Source: Burkholderiales bacterium (GTDB taxonomy: Bacteria; Pseudomonadota; Gammaproteobacteria; Burkholderiales; Casimicrobiaceae). Taken from it: DNA of 64,000 nt. Location: NCBI GenBank assembly GCA_025354165.1, contig JANXNI010000095.1, positions 39,280 through 103,279 on the forward strand. Reading direction: 5' to 3'. Below the pieces are notes generated by a model. The model searched no databases. It saw only the letters and a program-made list of their open reading frames with translations, and was not told the origin of the DNA. Positions 53,622 through 62,604 of this stretch are shown one piece after another (within the stretch, counting starts at the first letter, position 1; each line of letters begins with the position of its first letter). The position numbers were made by a program, and so were the translations under genes.

Positions 53622-54833
53622 TCAAAGCACTTTTGCGATGGCTTCAGCGACGTAATTAACGTTCTTCGTGTTGAGCGAGGCGACACAAATGCGACCGGAA
53701 TCAACCGCGTAAATTCCGAATTCGTTACGCAGGCGAAGCACCTGATCCTTTGTGAGACCCGAGTACGAAAACATGCCGCGTTGCGTGAGGATGTTTTCGA
53801 AATTCGCAGTAGGCACCAGACGCTTCAATGCACCGTGAAGCGCCACGCGCATTGCCTTGATGCGATCACGCATTTCGCCCAGTTCTTTTTCCCACAGCAC
53901 TCGCGCTTGCGGATCTGTGAGTGCAGCCGCGACGACTGCACCGCCGTGGGTCGGCGGATTCGAATAGTTAGTGCGGATTACGCGCTTCAATTGCGAGAGT
54001 ACGCGTTGAGCTTCGTCTTTGTCTGCGGCAACAACGGACAGTGCGCCGATGCGTTCGCCATACAAGGAGAAAGACTTCGAGAACGAGCTCGATACAAAGA
54101 TCGGGCCTGGAGTTTGCGAGAAAAGCTTGACCACCGCGCCGTCTTCGGTCACGCCGTCGCCAAAGCCCTGATACGCCATATCGAGGAAAGGCACCAGTCC
54201 ACCGGTACGTACAGCGGTTGCGATCTCTTGCCATTGCGCGAACGTTGGATCAACGCCGGTCGGGTTGTGGCAGCACGCATGCAACACGATGATGCTGCCG
54301 GCTGGCATAGCTTTCACGGCAGCGAGGAAGCCGTCGAAATTCAGGCTACGCGTTGCCGCGTCGTAGTAGTCGTAATCGCGCACATCAAAGCCCGCACCTT
54401 CAAACAACGCGCGATGGTTTTCCCAGCTTGGATTCGAGATATAAACGGCGGCCTCAGGTGATACGCGTTTCAAAAAGTCCGCGCCGACTTTCAATGCGCC
54501 AGTCCCGCCGACAGCTTGCACGGTGACCGCCCGGTTGTTTTTGACGATGTCAGAATCCGCGCCAAATACCAAAGCCTGTGTAGCTTTGTCATAAGCGGCG
54601 ATACCATCAATCGGCAAGTAACCGCGAGGCGCAGATTTCTCCGCCATTGCGACTTCGGCGCGTTTGACGCATTCAAGCACCGGAATCTTGCCGTTTTCGT
54701 CGGTGTAAACGCCAACGCCGAGGTTGACCTTAGCTGGATTGGCGTCAGCGTTAAATGACTCGTTGATGCCGAGAATCGGGTCGCGCGGGGCCATTTCGAC
54801 GGCGGAAAATAAGGATGCAGCGGTGTTTGACAT
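53622..54833 (-). CDS. aromatic/aspartate aminotransferase (class I PLP)
   Basis: Transfers amino groups between aspartate or aromatic amino acids and 2-oxo acids. Its 403 residues show LNFDGFLAAVKAMPAGSI, CCHNPTGVDPTFAQW and the PLP-lysine motif SSSFSKSFSLYGER. Resembles TyrB/AspC-type enzymes; which of these substrates it prefers is not visible. It lies just outside the PGC and is a host-chromosome landmark. Confidence 0.93.
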   Translation of the reverse strand: MSNTAASLFSAVEMAPRDPILGINESFNADANPAKVNLGVGVYTDENGKIPVLECVKRAEVAMAEKSAPRGYLPIDGIAAYDKATQALVFGADSDIVKNNRAVTVQAVGGTGALKVGADFLKRVSPEAAVYISNPSWENHRALFEGAGFDVRDYDYYDAATRSLNFDGFLAAVKAMPAGSIIVLHACCHNPTGVDPTFAQWQEIATAVRTGGLVPFLDMAYQGFGDGVTEDGAVVKLFSQTPGPIFVSSSFSKSFSLYGERIGALSVVAADKDEAQRVLSQLKRVIRTNYSNPPTHGGAVVAAALTDPQARVLWEKELGEMRDRIKAMRVALHGALKRLVPTANFENILTQRGMFSYSGLTKDQVLRLRNEFGIYAVDSGRICVASLNTKNVNYVAEAIAKVL

Positions 54834-54953
54834 AAGCTAGATTGGGGAACGAAATTTTGGAATCGATTTTCAAAGTTATTTTATCCCGCATGCTGTCGGC
54901 ACCGCGATTCTCAGCCCCTCAATCGATTCGTGCAATCAGGCTAAGATGCTCCT

Positions 54954-55400
54954 ATGATTCGATTGGTTTACGTCAGCACGTGCGACCAAAATGTCCAGTT
55001 ATCCGACGTTCAGGAGATCTTGCGAGTAGCGGAAACGCGCAATGCTGAACGAGAGATCAGCGGCATGTTGTGTTGGTCAGGTGAGTTCTTTTTGCAATGC
55101 CTCGAAGGCGAGCGTGGCGCTGTAACCCAATGTTTCTCGCAAATTGCCGTTGACAAGCGCCACCATTCGGTTGAGCTAATCGTTAGCTCGCCGACGACAG
55201 TGCGCTGGTTCTCGACGTGGGGAATGGGCTTTACGCGATTGATGTCTTCGAACCGCGTTGATTTGCCAAACTTTGCAGGAGGGAGTTTTAATCCGTACTT
55301 GCTGGAGGCAACGGATTTGCAAGACACGTTTGCGCGACTATCAACTCAGGCGCAACGTTTGAGTTTTGACACCGCGGACCAGCGGAGGGGTAATCCCTAG
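54954..55400 (+). CDS. BLUF-domain blue-light photoreceptor, short type
   Basis: A flavin photoreceptor of 148 residues that is almost only the BLUF domain: Tyr6 (IRLVYVS), Asn30 (AETRNAEREISGML) and Gln48 (FFLQCLEG) form the flavin-switch triad, with Trp in FSTWGMGF. No output domain follows, so it would act through a partner protein. It is the second photoreceptor in the window, 2.1 kb from the puf genes, but separated from them by tRNAs and the aminotransferase. Partner unknown. Confidence 0.93.
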   Translation: MIRLVYVSTCDQNVQLSDVQEILRVAETRNAEREISGMLCWSGEFFLQCLEGERGAVTQCFSQIAVDKRHHSVELIVSSPTTVRWFSTWGMGFTRLMSSNRVDLPNFAGGSFNPYLLEATDLQDTFARLSTQAQRLSFDTADQRRGNP

Positions 55401-55484
55401 TCAAGCGGTTAGCGCTGTCACTAGAATTCGAAGAAGCGGTTTGTTTTTTTCTACTACCGATAGTTCACACACAAGGAGGTTACT

Positions 55485-56726
55485 TTGAAGATTTCGCTTA
55501 AGGCTTCGGCGATTGCCGTAGCAGTGTCGTTTTTAGCGGCAGGTGTCGCAAATGCCCAGAACGTAAAGGTTGCCTTTATCGAGGGTATGTCCGGGCCGTT
55601 TGGTGGTGTTGGTCAAAACCAGCTCAAACATTTCCAGTACGCCGCTGAGCGCTTCAGCGGCAAACAGGCCAACAGTGGCGTGACCGTTGAAATCGTTCCG
55701 ATGGATTCCAAGGGGAGCCCTCAGGAAGCTTTAGCTCTGCTGAAGAAGGCCACCGACGAAGGCATTCACTTTGTAACTCAGGGCAATGGCTCCAACGTGG
55801 CCGGTGTGTTGATCGACGCCATCAACAAGCACAACGAACGTAATCCGGGCAAGGAAGTGGTGTTCCTCAATTACGCGGCTATTGATCCTGATTTCACTAA
55901 CTCGAAATGCTCCCCATGGCACTTCCGATTTGATGCGGGTTCAGACATGAAGCTTGAGGGTTTGACCAACTTCATGATGGATCAGAAAGACATCAAGAAT
56001 GTGTACATCATCGGCCAAAACTATTCGCATGGTCAGCAGGTATCGAAGTTCACCAAAGAATTCCTCGCCAAAAAACGGCCCGATATCAAAGTCGTAGGCG
56101 ATGAGCTGCACCCGATGGGGCAAGTCAAAGATTTCGCGCCCTACATTGCCAAAATGCAGGCGGCTAACGCTGACGCCGTCGTGACGGGCAACTGGGGCTC
56201 TGATCTGGCGCTGCTTATTCGTGCGGCTAACGCGGCCGGATTCAAGGGCAAGTTCTACACCTTCTACGCCGGTGTCATCGGCACGCCAACGGCTATTGGC
56301 GCGGCAGGTGCAGATCGCGTCGAGATGGTCGCGTACTGGCATCCAAACTCGGCTCAGAGTCAGTTTGAGAGCATCTACACGGGCTTCAAAGCCAAATTCA
56401 ATGAAGAGTTCTACACCGTCGCTGCCGTCAACGCTGTTCGTTTCCTAGTAGCCAGTGTCGAAAAAGCCAAGAGCACGGATGCTGCACCCGTTGCGCGCGC
56501 AATGGCGGGCATGAAAATGAAAGGTGCGTCTGGTGAGGACATCGAAATGCGTGCATCTGACGGCGCGTTGCAGCAAGCTTTGTATGTTGTCAACTGGACC
56601 AAAGCGGGCGGCCCTGGTGTCAAGTTTGATGCCGAAAATACAGGCTATGGCTTCCAGACCGTTCGCTATCTGATGCCTTCGCAAGCTGCGCGGCCAACGA
56701 CGTGCAAAATGCCGAAACGAATCTAG
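55485..56726 (+). CDS. livK: branched-chain amino acid ABC transporter, substrate-binding protein
   Basis: Periplasmic binding protein of 413 residues. The start is TTG 55485, fixed by AAGGAGG six bases upstream. A signal peptide (MKISLKASAIAVAVSFLAAG, cut near ANA-Q) precedes a type-I periplasmic fold (VKVAFIEGMSGPFGG). The ligand may be branched-chain amino acids or another small acid; the gene name is by operon position. Confidence 0.88.
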   Translation: MKISLKASAIAVAVSFLAAGVANAQNVKVAFIEGMSGPFGGVGQNQLKHFQYAAERFSGKQANSGVTVEIVPMDSKGSPQEALALLKKATDEGIHFVTQGNGSNVAGVLIDAINKHNERNPGKEVVFLNYAAIDPDFTNSKCSPWHFRFDAGSDMKLEGLTNFMMDQKDIKNVYIIGQNYSHGQQVSKFTKEFLAKKRPDIKVVGDELHPMGQVKDFAPYIAKMQAANADAVVTGNWGSDLALLIRAANAAGFKGKFYTFYAGVIGTPTAIGAAGADRVEMVAYWHPNSAQSQFESIYTGFKAKFNEEFYTVAAVNAVRFLVASVEKAKSTDAAPVARAMAGMKMKGASGEDIEMRASDGALQQALYVVNWTKAGGPGVKFDAENTGYGFQTVRYLMPSQAARPTTCKMPKRI

Positions 56727-56754
56727 TGGCCCGTTAACGGTACAGGCATAAAAA

Positions 56755-56790
56755 GGCCACGGCTGGGTAAAACCGCCGTGGCTTTCTTTT
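56755..56790 (+). terminator. hairpin terminator between livK and livH
   Basis: Stem GCCACGGC/GCCGTGGC (56756-56763, 56775-56782) followed by TTTCTTTT. Probably a partial terminator that keeps the binding protein in excess over the membrane components. Confidence 0.8.
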
Positions 56791-56851
56791 GTGCGAAATC
56801 GCCTGAAGGCGATCTACACTTGATGCTATCCAGTCGCGCGAGGAGGCTTGC

Positions 56852-57799
56852 TTGGAGTTTTTCGTAATGTCAGTATTGAACGGCGTGAGCTACGGGCTCC
56901 TGCTATTCATGTTGTCAGCCGGTCTAACGCTGATATTTTCGATGATGGGGGTGTTGAACTTCGCACACGCGAGCTTCTACATGCTCGGCGCCTATTTCGC
57001 CTACCAAGTCTCCGAGTGGACTAACTATTGGGTCGCGTTTGTCGTTGCGCCGATATTGGTCGCAGTAATGGGCGGCTTGTTCGAGCGCTACGTACTTCGC
57101 AAGACGCACAAGTCGGGACATGTCGCCGAGTTGCTGGTGACCTTCGGTTTGTCGTTTGTCATCCTTGAGCTTGTGCAACTGATCTGGGGGCGCTCCGCGG
57201 TTGACTACAAAGTCCCGGCGGCGCTCGACGGTTCGTTGTTCAAGCTCTTTAATTCCAGCTTTCCGGAGTACCGCGCGTTCATGATGCTGGTGGCGGTAGG
57301 CATGCTCGTAAGTCTGTTCCTGATGCTCAAGAAAACACGTATTGGGCTGGTAATACAGGCCGCGCTGACCCACCCGGAAACCACCGAGGCATTGGGTCAC
57401 AACGTGCCTCGCGTGTTTGCGATGGTGTTTGCAGGCGGTTGCGCGCTTGCAGGGCTGGCAGGTGTGATTGGCGGCAATGCCTTCATCACCGAGCCTGGGA
57501 TGGCGCAGGCGGTCGGTGCCATTATTTTCGTGGTGGTCGTGGTCGGCGGCATGGGCTCTTTGGCCGGTGCGCTCATTGCATCTGTACTCATTGGCCTGAT
57601 GCAAACCTTCGCGGTGGGCCTTGACTGGTCTTTCCTTGGCGGCCTGAGTGCGCTCGGAATAGACGTCACGCCAGATACTTTCGGATATCCGGTATGGAAA
57701 TTGAAGCTTTCGCAGATCGGTCCGATCCTGCCGTATTTGCTGCTTGTTGTGATGCTCGTCGTCAGGCCCAAAGGCATTATGGGGACACGTGATGACTAA
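56852..57799 (+). CDS. livH: branched-chain amino acid ABC transporter permease LivH
   Basis: An inner-membrane permease of 315 residues with about eight hydrophobic segments. TTG 56852 lies five bases after GAGGAGG; ATG 56867 (MSVLNGVSYG) is an alternative. Motifs GGNAFITEPGM and GGMGSLAGALIASVLIG are typical of LivH. Confidence 0.9.
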   Translation: MEFFVMSVLNGVSYGLLLFMLSAGLTLIFSMMGVLNFAHASFYMLGAYFAYQVSEWTNYWVAFVVAPILVAVMGGLFERYVLRKTHKSGHVAELLVTFGLSFVILELVQLIWGRSAVDYKVPAALDGSLFKLFNSSFPEYRAFMMLVAVGMLVSLFLMLKKTRIGLVIQAALTHPETTEALGHNVPRVFAMVFAGGCALAGLAGVIGGNAFITEPGMAQAVGAIIFVVVVVGGMGSLAGALIASVLIGLMQTFAVGLDWSFLGGLSALGIDVTPDTFGYPVWKLKLSQIGPILPYLLLVVMLVVRPKGIMGTRDD

Positions 57800-59114
57800 C
57801 CCGACGACTTCTTCTTTGCGACCCCTTCATTTCAAACCTCTCAACGGCGTACGCATCGTTGTCTGGAGCTTATTTGCGCTGGTTTTGATCATCTTGCCGC
57901 TGGCCGCGCATTCAAGCTTTGCCTTGACGCTGCTGTGCTTGACAGGCATCGCCGCGATCGCCTGCATGAGCTACAACATGCTGCTCGGTCAGGCGGGCAT
58001 GCTCTCGTTTGGCCATGCGGTCTACACCGGTCTCGGTACGTTCGTCGCGATCCACACGATGAACAAGATCGTTGGCGGCTGGCCGCTGCCGATGTGGCTG
58101 GTGCCTATGGTGGGCGGTTTTGCCGGGCTCGGATTCGGAGCACTGTTGGGCTTTGTCACTACACGCAAGGCTGGCACGCCATTTTCGATGATCACTTTGG
58201 GCGTTGGTGAGCTGGTTTTTGCAGCGGCGCTAATGTTCCCCGAATTTTTCGGCGGTGAAGCAGGCATTAACTCCAATCGCACAGGCGGTACCGGCTGGTT
58301 GCACGATCTCGGGCTGACATTTGGCCCGCAAATTCAGGTGTATTACCTGATTGCAATTTATCTTTTCATCTGCACGGCAGCGATGTACGCCTTCACGATG
58401 ACGCCGTTGGGTCGCATTGCCAATGCGGTTCGTGACAATGCAGAGCGGGCCGAATTCATTGGCTACGACACGCGCTGGGTGCGCTACCTGATTGTGATGG
58501 CGTCCAGTTTTTTTGCCGGTATCGCCGGAGGGCTCACGGCGCTCAACGTCGAGGCGGCAACGGCGGACCTGCTGCACGGCGTGCGCTCGGGAGGGTATTT
58601 GCTGTTTACCTTCCTTGGCGGAGTCGGCTTCTTTTTCGGTCCAATTATCGGTTCGGTATTGCTGATTTTTTCGCTGGTAGTGCTCTCCGAATACACCAAA
58701 GCCTGGCAGCTCTATGTGGGGATCGTATTTCTCATCATGGTGGTTTACGCGCCGGGCGGATTTTCAGCGCTACTGATGCTGAATCTGCGCCGCATAAAGT
58801 ATGGCGAATGGCGAAAAATGCGCTGGCCCTACGCTGGCATGGTGTTCTTCGGGCTGATCGCGCTTTGGGGTATCGCTGCCATTGTTGAGATGGCCTATCA
58901 GATTCAGGTGGCGGCGGGCTCCGGCAGCGCCCTGACGATTGCGGGCATCCCGCTGGATGCGTCGAGCAGTTCTTCGTGGGCCGTGGCCATCGCGGTGATG
59001 ATTGTGGGCGGTGCAGCCTTTGAGTACTGGCGTCGCAAGTTCGCCAAAGTCTGGAGCGACGGCGAAGAGCGCATTGCCGAAGCCATCAAAAAAGCGGAGG
59101 CAGCCATCGTATGA
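57792..59114 (+). CDS. livM: branched-chain amino acid ABC transporter permease LivM
   Basis: Second permease, 440 residues from ATG 57792 (a GTG one codon earlier is also possible), overlapping livH by eight bases. It has the LivM signature SYNMLLGQAGMLSFGHAVY and AVRDNAERAEFIGYD. The C-terminal 100 residues, with two further hydrophobic segments and a charged tail, exceed the usual LivM length. Confidence 0.9.
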   Translation: MTNPTTSSLRPLHFKPLNGVRIVVWSLFALVLIILPLAAHSSFALTLLCLTGIAAIACMSYNMLLGQAGMLSFGHAVYTGLGTFVAIHTMNKIVGGWPLPMWLVPMVGGFAGLGFGALLGFVTTRKAGTPFSMITLGVGELVFAAALMFPEFFGGEAGINSNRTGGTGWLHDLGLTFGPQIQVYYLIAIYLFICTAAMYAFTMTPLGRIANAVRDNAERAEFIGYDTRWVRYLIVMASSFFAGIAGGLTALNVEAATADLLHGVRSGGYLLFTFLGGVGFFFGPIIGSVLLIFSLVVLSEYTKAWQLYVGIVFLIMVVYAPGGFSALLMLNLRRIKYGEWRKMRWPYAGMVFFGLIALWGIAAIVEMAYQIQVAAGSGSALTIAGIPLDASSSSSWAVAIAVMIVGGAAFEYWRRKFAKVWSDGEERIAEAIKKAEAAIV

Positions 59115-59899
59115 GCACCTACGCTTTAGAGCTGTCCAATGTCACAAAGAGTTTCGGCAAAACCGCGATTATTCGCGGCGTCAACCTGGCTGTGAGCAAG
59201 GGTGAACGCGTGGCTGTCATCGGCCCGAATGGTGCCGGCAAGAGCACGTTGTTTAACCTCATCAGCGGGCGCTTTGAGCCCACCAGCGGCAGCATCAAAC
59301 TACATGGCGACGAGATTATCGGCAAACGTCCGTACGAGATCAGCCGCCGTGGCCTGGCGCGCAGTTTTCAGATCACCAATATTTTCTCGCGCCTCAGCGT
59401 GTTCGAAAATCTTCGCTGCGCGGCGCTCTACGCGAGCGGCCAGAAATACAGTTTCTGGAAGCCGTTATCGAAGCTCAATGAGCTCAATGATCGTACTGAA
59501 GCGTTGATGGCTTCGATTGAGCTGAAGCGCCGTCGCGACGTCCCGGCATCGTTGCTGACGTATTCCGAGCAACGCGCGCTGGAAGTGGGCATCACCATCG
59601 CGGGCGGTGGTGATGTCATTCTGCTGGACGAACCAACGGCCGGTATGAGTCATTCGGAGACAGACCGTTTCGTGCACCTGATTCGCACGGTCACGATGGG
59701 CAAAACACTGCTGACCGTCGAGCACGATATGGGCGTCGTATTTGGTTTGGCGGATCGCATCGCCGTGCTGGTTTATGGCGAAGTGATTGCGTTTGACACG
59801 CCGGACAAAGTGCGTGCCGACCCCAAGGTGCAAGAGGCTTATCTGGGTGCCGTGCTTGACGCAGAACACGTGCCAGGCTTAGCGGGAGCGCACGTATGA
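59111..59899 (+). CDS. livG: branched-chain amino acid ABC transporter ATPase LivG
   Basis: An ABC ATPase of 262 residues with Walker A GPNGAGKST, an LTYSEQRALE signature region and Walker B VILLDEPTAGM. The signature is LTYSEQ in place of the standard LSGGQ. Four-base overlap with livM. Confidence 0.93.
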   Translation: MSTYALELSNVTKSFGKTAIIRGVNLAVSKGERVAVIGPNGAGKSTLFNLISGRFEPTSGSIKLHGDEIIGKRPYEISRRGLARSFQITNIFSRLSVFENLRCAALYASGQKYSFWKPLSKLNELNDRTEALMASIELKRRRDVPASLLTYSEQRALEVGITIAGGGDVILLDEPTAGMSHSETDRFVHLIRTVTMGKTLLTVEHDMGVVFGLADRIAVLVYGEVIAFDTPDKVRADPKVQEAYLGAVLDAEHVPGLAGAHV

Positions 59900-60618
59900 G
59901 TGCCGCTGATACATCCAAAATTGCGCTTGAAGTCAAAGAGCTGCACGCTTTTTACGGCAAGAGCCACATCCTTCAAGGCGTGAATCTCAAGGTCAACGAA
60001 GGCGAAATTGTCGCGCTCCTGGGTCGCAACGGAGCAGGGCGCTCGACCACGGTCAAGGCGATCATGGGGATGGTCGACAACACAGGCGAAGTGATCTGGC
60101 GCGGCAAGAATATTCTCGGCATGAAGGCCTACGAGATTGCCCATCTGGGGCTTGGCTACGTGCCGGAAAGTCGCGATATTTTCCCGAAACTTACGGTGCA
60201 TCAAAATCTGATGCTCGGCGAAAAAGGTGGCAAAAAACCGAACCGCTGGTCGTTCGAGGACATGTACAAAATGTTCCCGCGACTGCGCGAGCGCCAGCAC
60301 ACGGAAGCGGGCGTGCTCTCGGGCGGCGAGCAACAAATGCTTACGCTCTGCCGCACGCTGATGGGCGATCCGGATCTGATCATGATTGACGAGCCGACCG
60401 AAGGGCTGGCCCCGGCGATTGTGCAGCTCGTCGCTGAGTATTTGATGGAGCTAAAACGACGTGGTATCAGCGTCGTGCTCGTCGAACAAAAGCTCGCGAT
60501 TGCGCTGCAAATCTCTGATCGCGTTTACGTGATGGGCGACCGCCGGATTGTGTTCGAAGGGACGCCAGCGGAACTTAAAGCTGATGCCAATATTCGCAAG
60601 GAATGGCTGGAAGTTTGA
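59896..60618 (+). CDS. livF: branched-chain amino acid ABC transporter ATPase LivF
   Basis: Second ATPase, 240 residues. The Walker A loop reads GRNGAGRST, so the usual lysine is arginine; signature LSGGEQQML and Walker B IMIDEPTEGLAP are normal. A four-base overlap links it to livG. The substitution may make LivF the less active half of a LivG-LivF heterodimer. Confidence 0.92.
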   Translation: MSAADTSKIALEVKELHAFYGKSHILQGVNLKVNEGEIVALLGRNGAGRSTTVKAIMGMVDNTGEVIWRGKNILGMKAYEIAHLGLGYVPESRDIFPKLTVHQNLMLGEKGGKKPNRWSFEDMYKMFPRLRERQHTEAGVLSGGEQQMLTLCRTLMGDPDLIMIDEPTEGLAPAIVQLVAEYLMELKRRGISVVLVEQKLAIALQISDRVYVMGDRRIVFEGTPAELKADANIRKEWLEV

Positions 60619-60784
60619 TACTTTCGACCCGAACAGCTTTTTCTTGAAATGGCTATTTTATGGGGGCTAGCGTGGCATAATACGTATAGTCGACTTTAGT
60701 CTATTTACGCTGTCAGCCCCTAAGCAGAGGCGATTTCAGCGAAAAGCCAATACCCTTCAGGCACGCCCCACGCGAGAATCCGCA

Positions 60785-61564
60785 TCAAGCGTCGCGGTCG
60801 CGATTAATCAGTCGTTGTCTTGCCTGATCCAGATGGAACTGCATGGCCACACGCGCTCGATCACCGTCTTTTGCACGAATCGCTTCGACAATGGCGGCGT
60901 GTTCTTCCAGGACTTTTTGCGCGCGCCGGGCTGAGCCGGTGCGCGTCAGGCTGATTGTTAGCCGCATGAAACCTGAGAGTGCCTCATGCGTGCTCTCGAG
61001 CACGTCGCGGAAAAATTCATTGCCCGTCGCGTCGGTGATGCTTTTGTGGAACGCCAAATCCTCTTCGGCGTTCATCTTGCCCTGCGTGGCCGATAGTGCG
61101 AAACGCTGGTGTGCAGCGTCAATGACTGCCATCTGCTCATTGGATCGTCGCAACGCCGCGAAGCGCGCCGCATCGCCTTCAAGGGAAATTCGAACCTCTT
61201 GACAGCGCATGTAGGAGGCAATGTTTTCGGCTGAAGAAAGCGTCTTCAAGCGCGAAGCGGGCTGTGCACTGACGAACGAACCGAGACCCTGTTGCGCGGT
61301 CACCAGACCGTCTGCGCGCAAGCGCAGCAAGGCTTCACGCACGACAGGGCGGGACACACCGCAGCTCTCGGAAAGGTCATTCTCGGACGGCAGTTGATCG
61401 CCAACGTTTAACTTGCCGGAAACGATTTGCTCGAAGATTTGGCCGTAGAGCTGGTCGGACAGCCGCATGCGTTTGCCGGAGCCCGAAGGCTCCCGCTCGC
61501 TCGTCGCGTTGACATCTGCCTTGCGCAGGTCAAGCGCGACGCCTGCGCGTTTTCGTCCGGCCAT
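60785..61564 (-). CDS. GntR-family regulator, FCD subgroup
   Basis: A 259-residue repressor: a basic N-terminal extension, a winged helix (QLPSENDLSESCGVSRPVVR) and an all-helical FCD ligand domain with metal-binding histidines (AFHKSITDATGN). It is divergent in function from livF, convergent in position. It probably controls the two genes upstream on the same strand (Bug receptor and aldolase) through the palindrome at 63597-63613. Confidence 0.9.
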   Translation of the reverse strand: MAGRKRAGVALDLRKADVNATSEREPSGSGKRMRLSDQLYGQIFEQIVSGKLNVGDQLPSENDLSESCGVSRPVVREALLRLRADGLVTAQQGLGSFVSAQPASRLKTLSSAENIASYMRCQEVRISLEGDAARFAALRRSNEQMAVIDAAHQRFALSATQGKMNAEEDLAFHKSITDATGNEFFRDVLESTHEALSGFMRLTISLTRTGSARRAQKVLEEHAAIVEAIRAKDGDRARVAMQFHLDQARQRLINRDRDA

Positions 61565-61601
61565 TTTGCGGCGCTACCTCGATGCGATGAGGATCAAAGG
61601 C

Positions 61602-62576
61602 CTAGTCAATCTTGATGTTGCCAGCTTTGATGACCTTCGCCCACTTGACGATTTCGCTCGCTTGAAATGCAGCGAATTGCTCAGGGGTCATCGCCGATGG
61701 TTCCATACCCAGTTTGCCAAGGCGTTCCTGAATTTCCGGGCTCTTGATGATCTTTGCAACTTCGGCTTGCAGCCGATGCAGGATCGGCGCAGGCGTACCT
61801 GCCGGAGCAAAAATCGCCTGCCATGATTGCAGGTCATAACCGGCAATCCCGCTCTCTGCCATCGTCGGCACGTTTGGCAATTGCGGCGTGCGCTTTGACG
61901 AGGTGACCGCCAATGCCCGCACCTTGCCACTCTCGATGAACGGCCCCGCGACAACGCTGGTGTCAAACATCATCGGTACCTGTCCGCCAATCACGTCCTG
62001 CATCGCAGGCGCGCTGCCTCTGTACGGAATGTGAACCATGTCCAGACCGGCGAGCGATTTGTACAGCTCACCACTGAGGTGCTGCGACGTACCGTTGCCG
62101 GCCGAAGCGAAGGAGATTGAACCTGGCTTGGCTTTTGCCGCGGCGGTCAATTCCTGCACGGTTTTGTACGGGCTGGCAGCGCTGACCACAAGCACGTTGG
62201 CGTTAGTGCCGATCAGGGCGACTGGCGAGAACGATTTTACGGGGTCATACGGCAATTTTGGATACAGGCTCACGTTGATGGCGTGCGAGCTGATGGTGCC
62301 ACCCAAAATCGTATAGCCATCGGGTGCCGCTTTCGACACGAAATCGGAGCCGATGTTGCCACCCGCGCCAGGACGGTTGTCCACGATCACGGTAGTGCTG
62401 AGCGCCGGGCCGAGCTTTTGCGAGATGATGCGCGCGAGAATGTCCGTGGTGCCGCCAGCAGGGAAGGGCACGACGTAGGTGATGGGCTTTGACGGCCATT
62501 TGTCTTGAGCGAAGCTTGGGCTGACCAAACTAGCCATTGCGACGGCAACTGCGGTGAGAAGGGTAGTGCGTTTCAT
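61602..62576 (-). CDS. Bug-family (TctC-type) tripartite transporter receptor
   Basis: Periplasmic solute receptor of 324 residues with a signal peptide (MKRTTLLTAVAVAMASLVSP) and the family stretches WPSKPITYVVPFPAGGTTD, VDNRPGAGGNIG and YDPVKSFSPVALI. The ligand is not visible; neighbour genes suggest a keto- or hydroxy-acid. It lies 28 bases downstream of the aldolase gene. Confidence 0.92.
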   Translation of the reverse strand: MKRTTLLTAVAVAMASLVSPSFAQDKWPSKPITYVVPFPAGGTTDILARIISQKLGPALSTTVIVDNRPGAGGNIGSDFVSKAAPDGYTILGGTISSHAINVSLYPKLPYDPVKSFSPVALIGTNANVLVVSAASPYKTVQELTAAAKAKPGSISFASAGNGTSQHLSGELYKSLAGLDMVHIPYRGSAPAMQDVIGGQVPMMFDTSVVAGPFIESGKVRALAVTSSKRTPQLPNVPTMAESGIAGYDLQSWQAIFAPAGTPAPILHRLQAEVAKIIKSPEIQERLGKLGMEPSAMTPEQFAAFQASEIVKWAKVIKAGNIKID

Positions 62577-62604
62577 GGAAATTCCTTGTTAAAAGTGGTC
62601 TGTT

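Noticed and set aside
53781..54461. 226-codon plus-strand frame
   Set aside because: It is wholly antisense to the aminotransferase, with no ribosome site or recognisable content.
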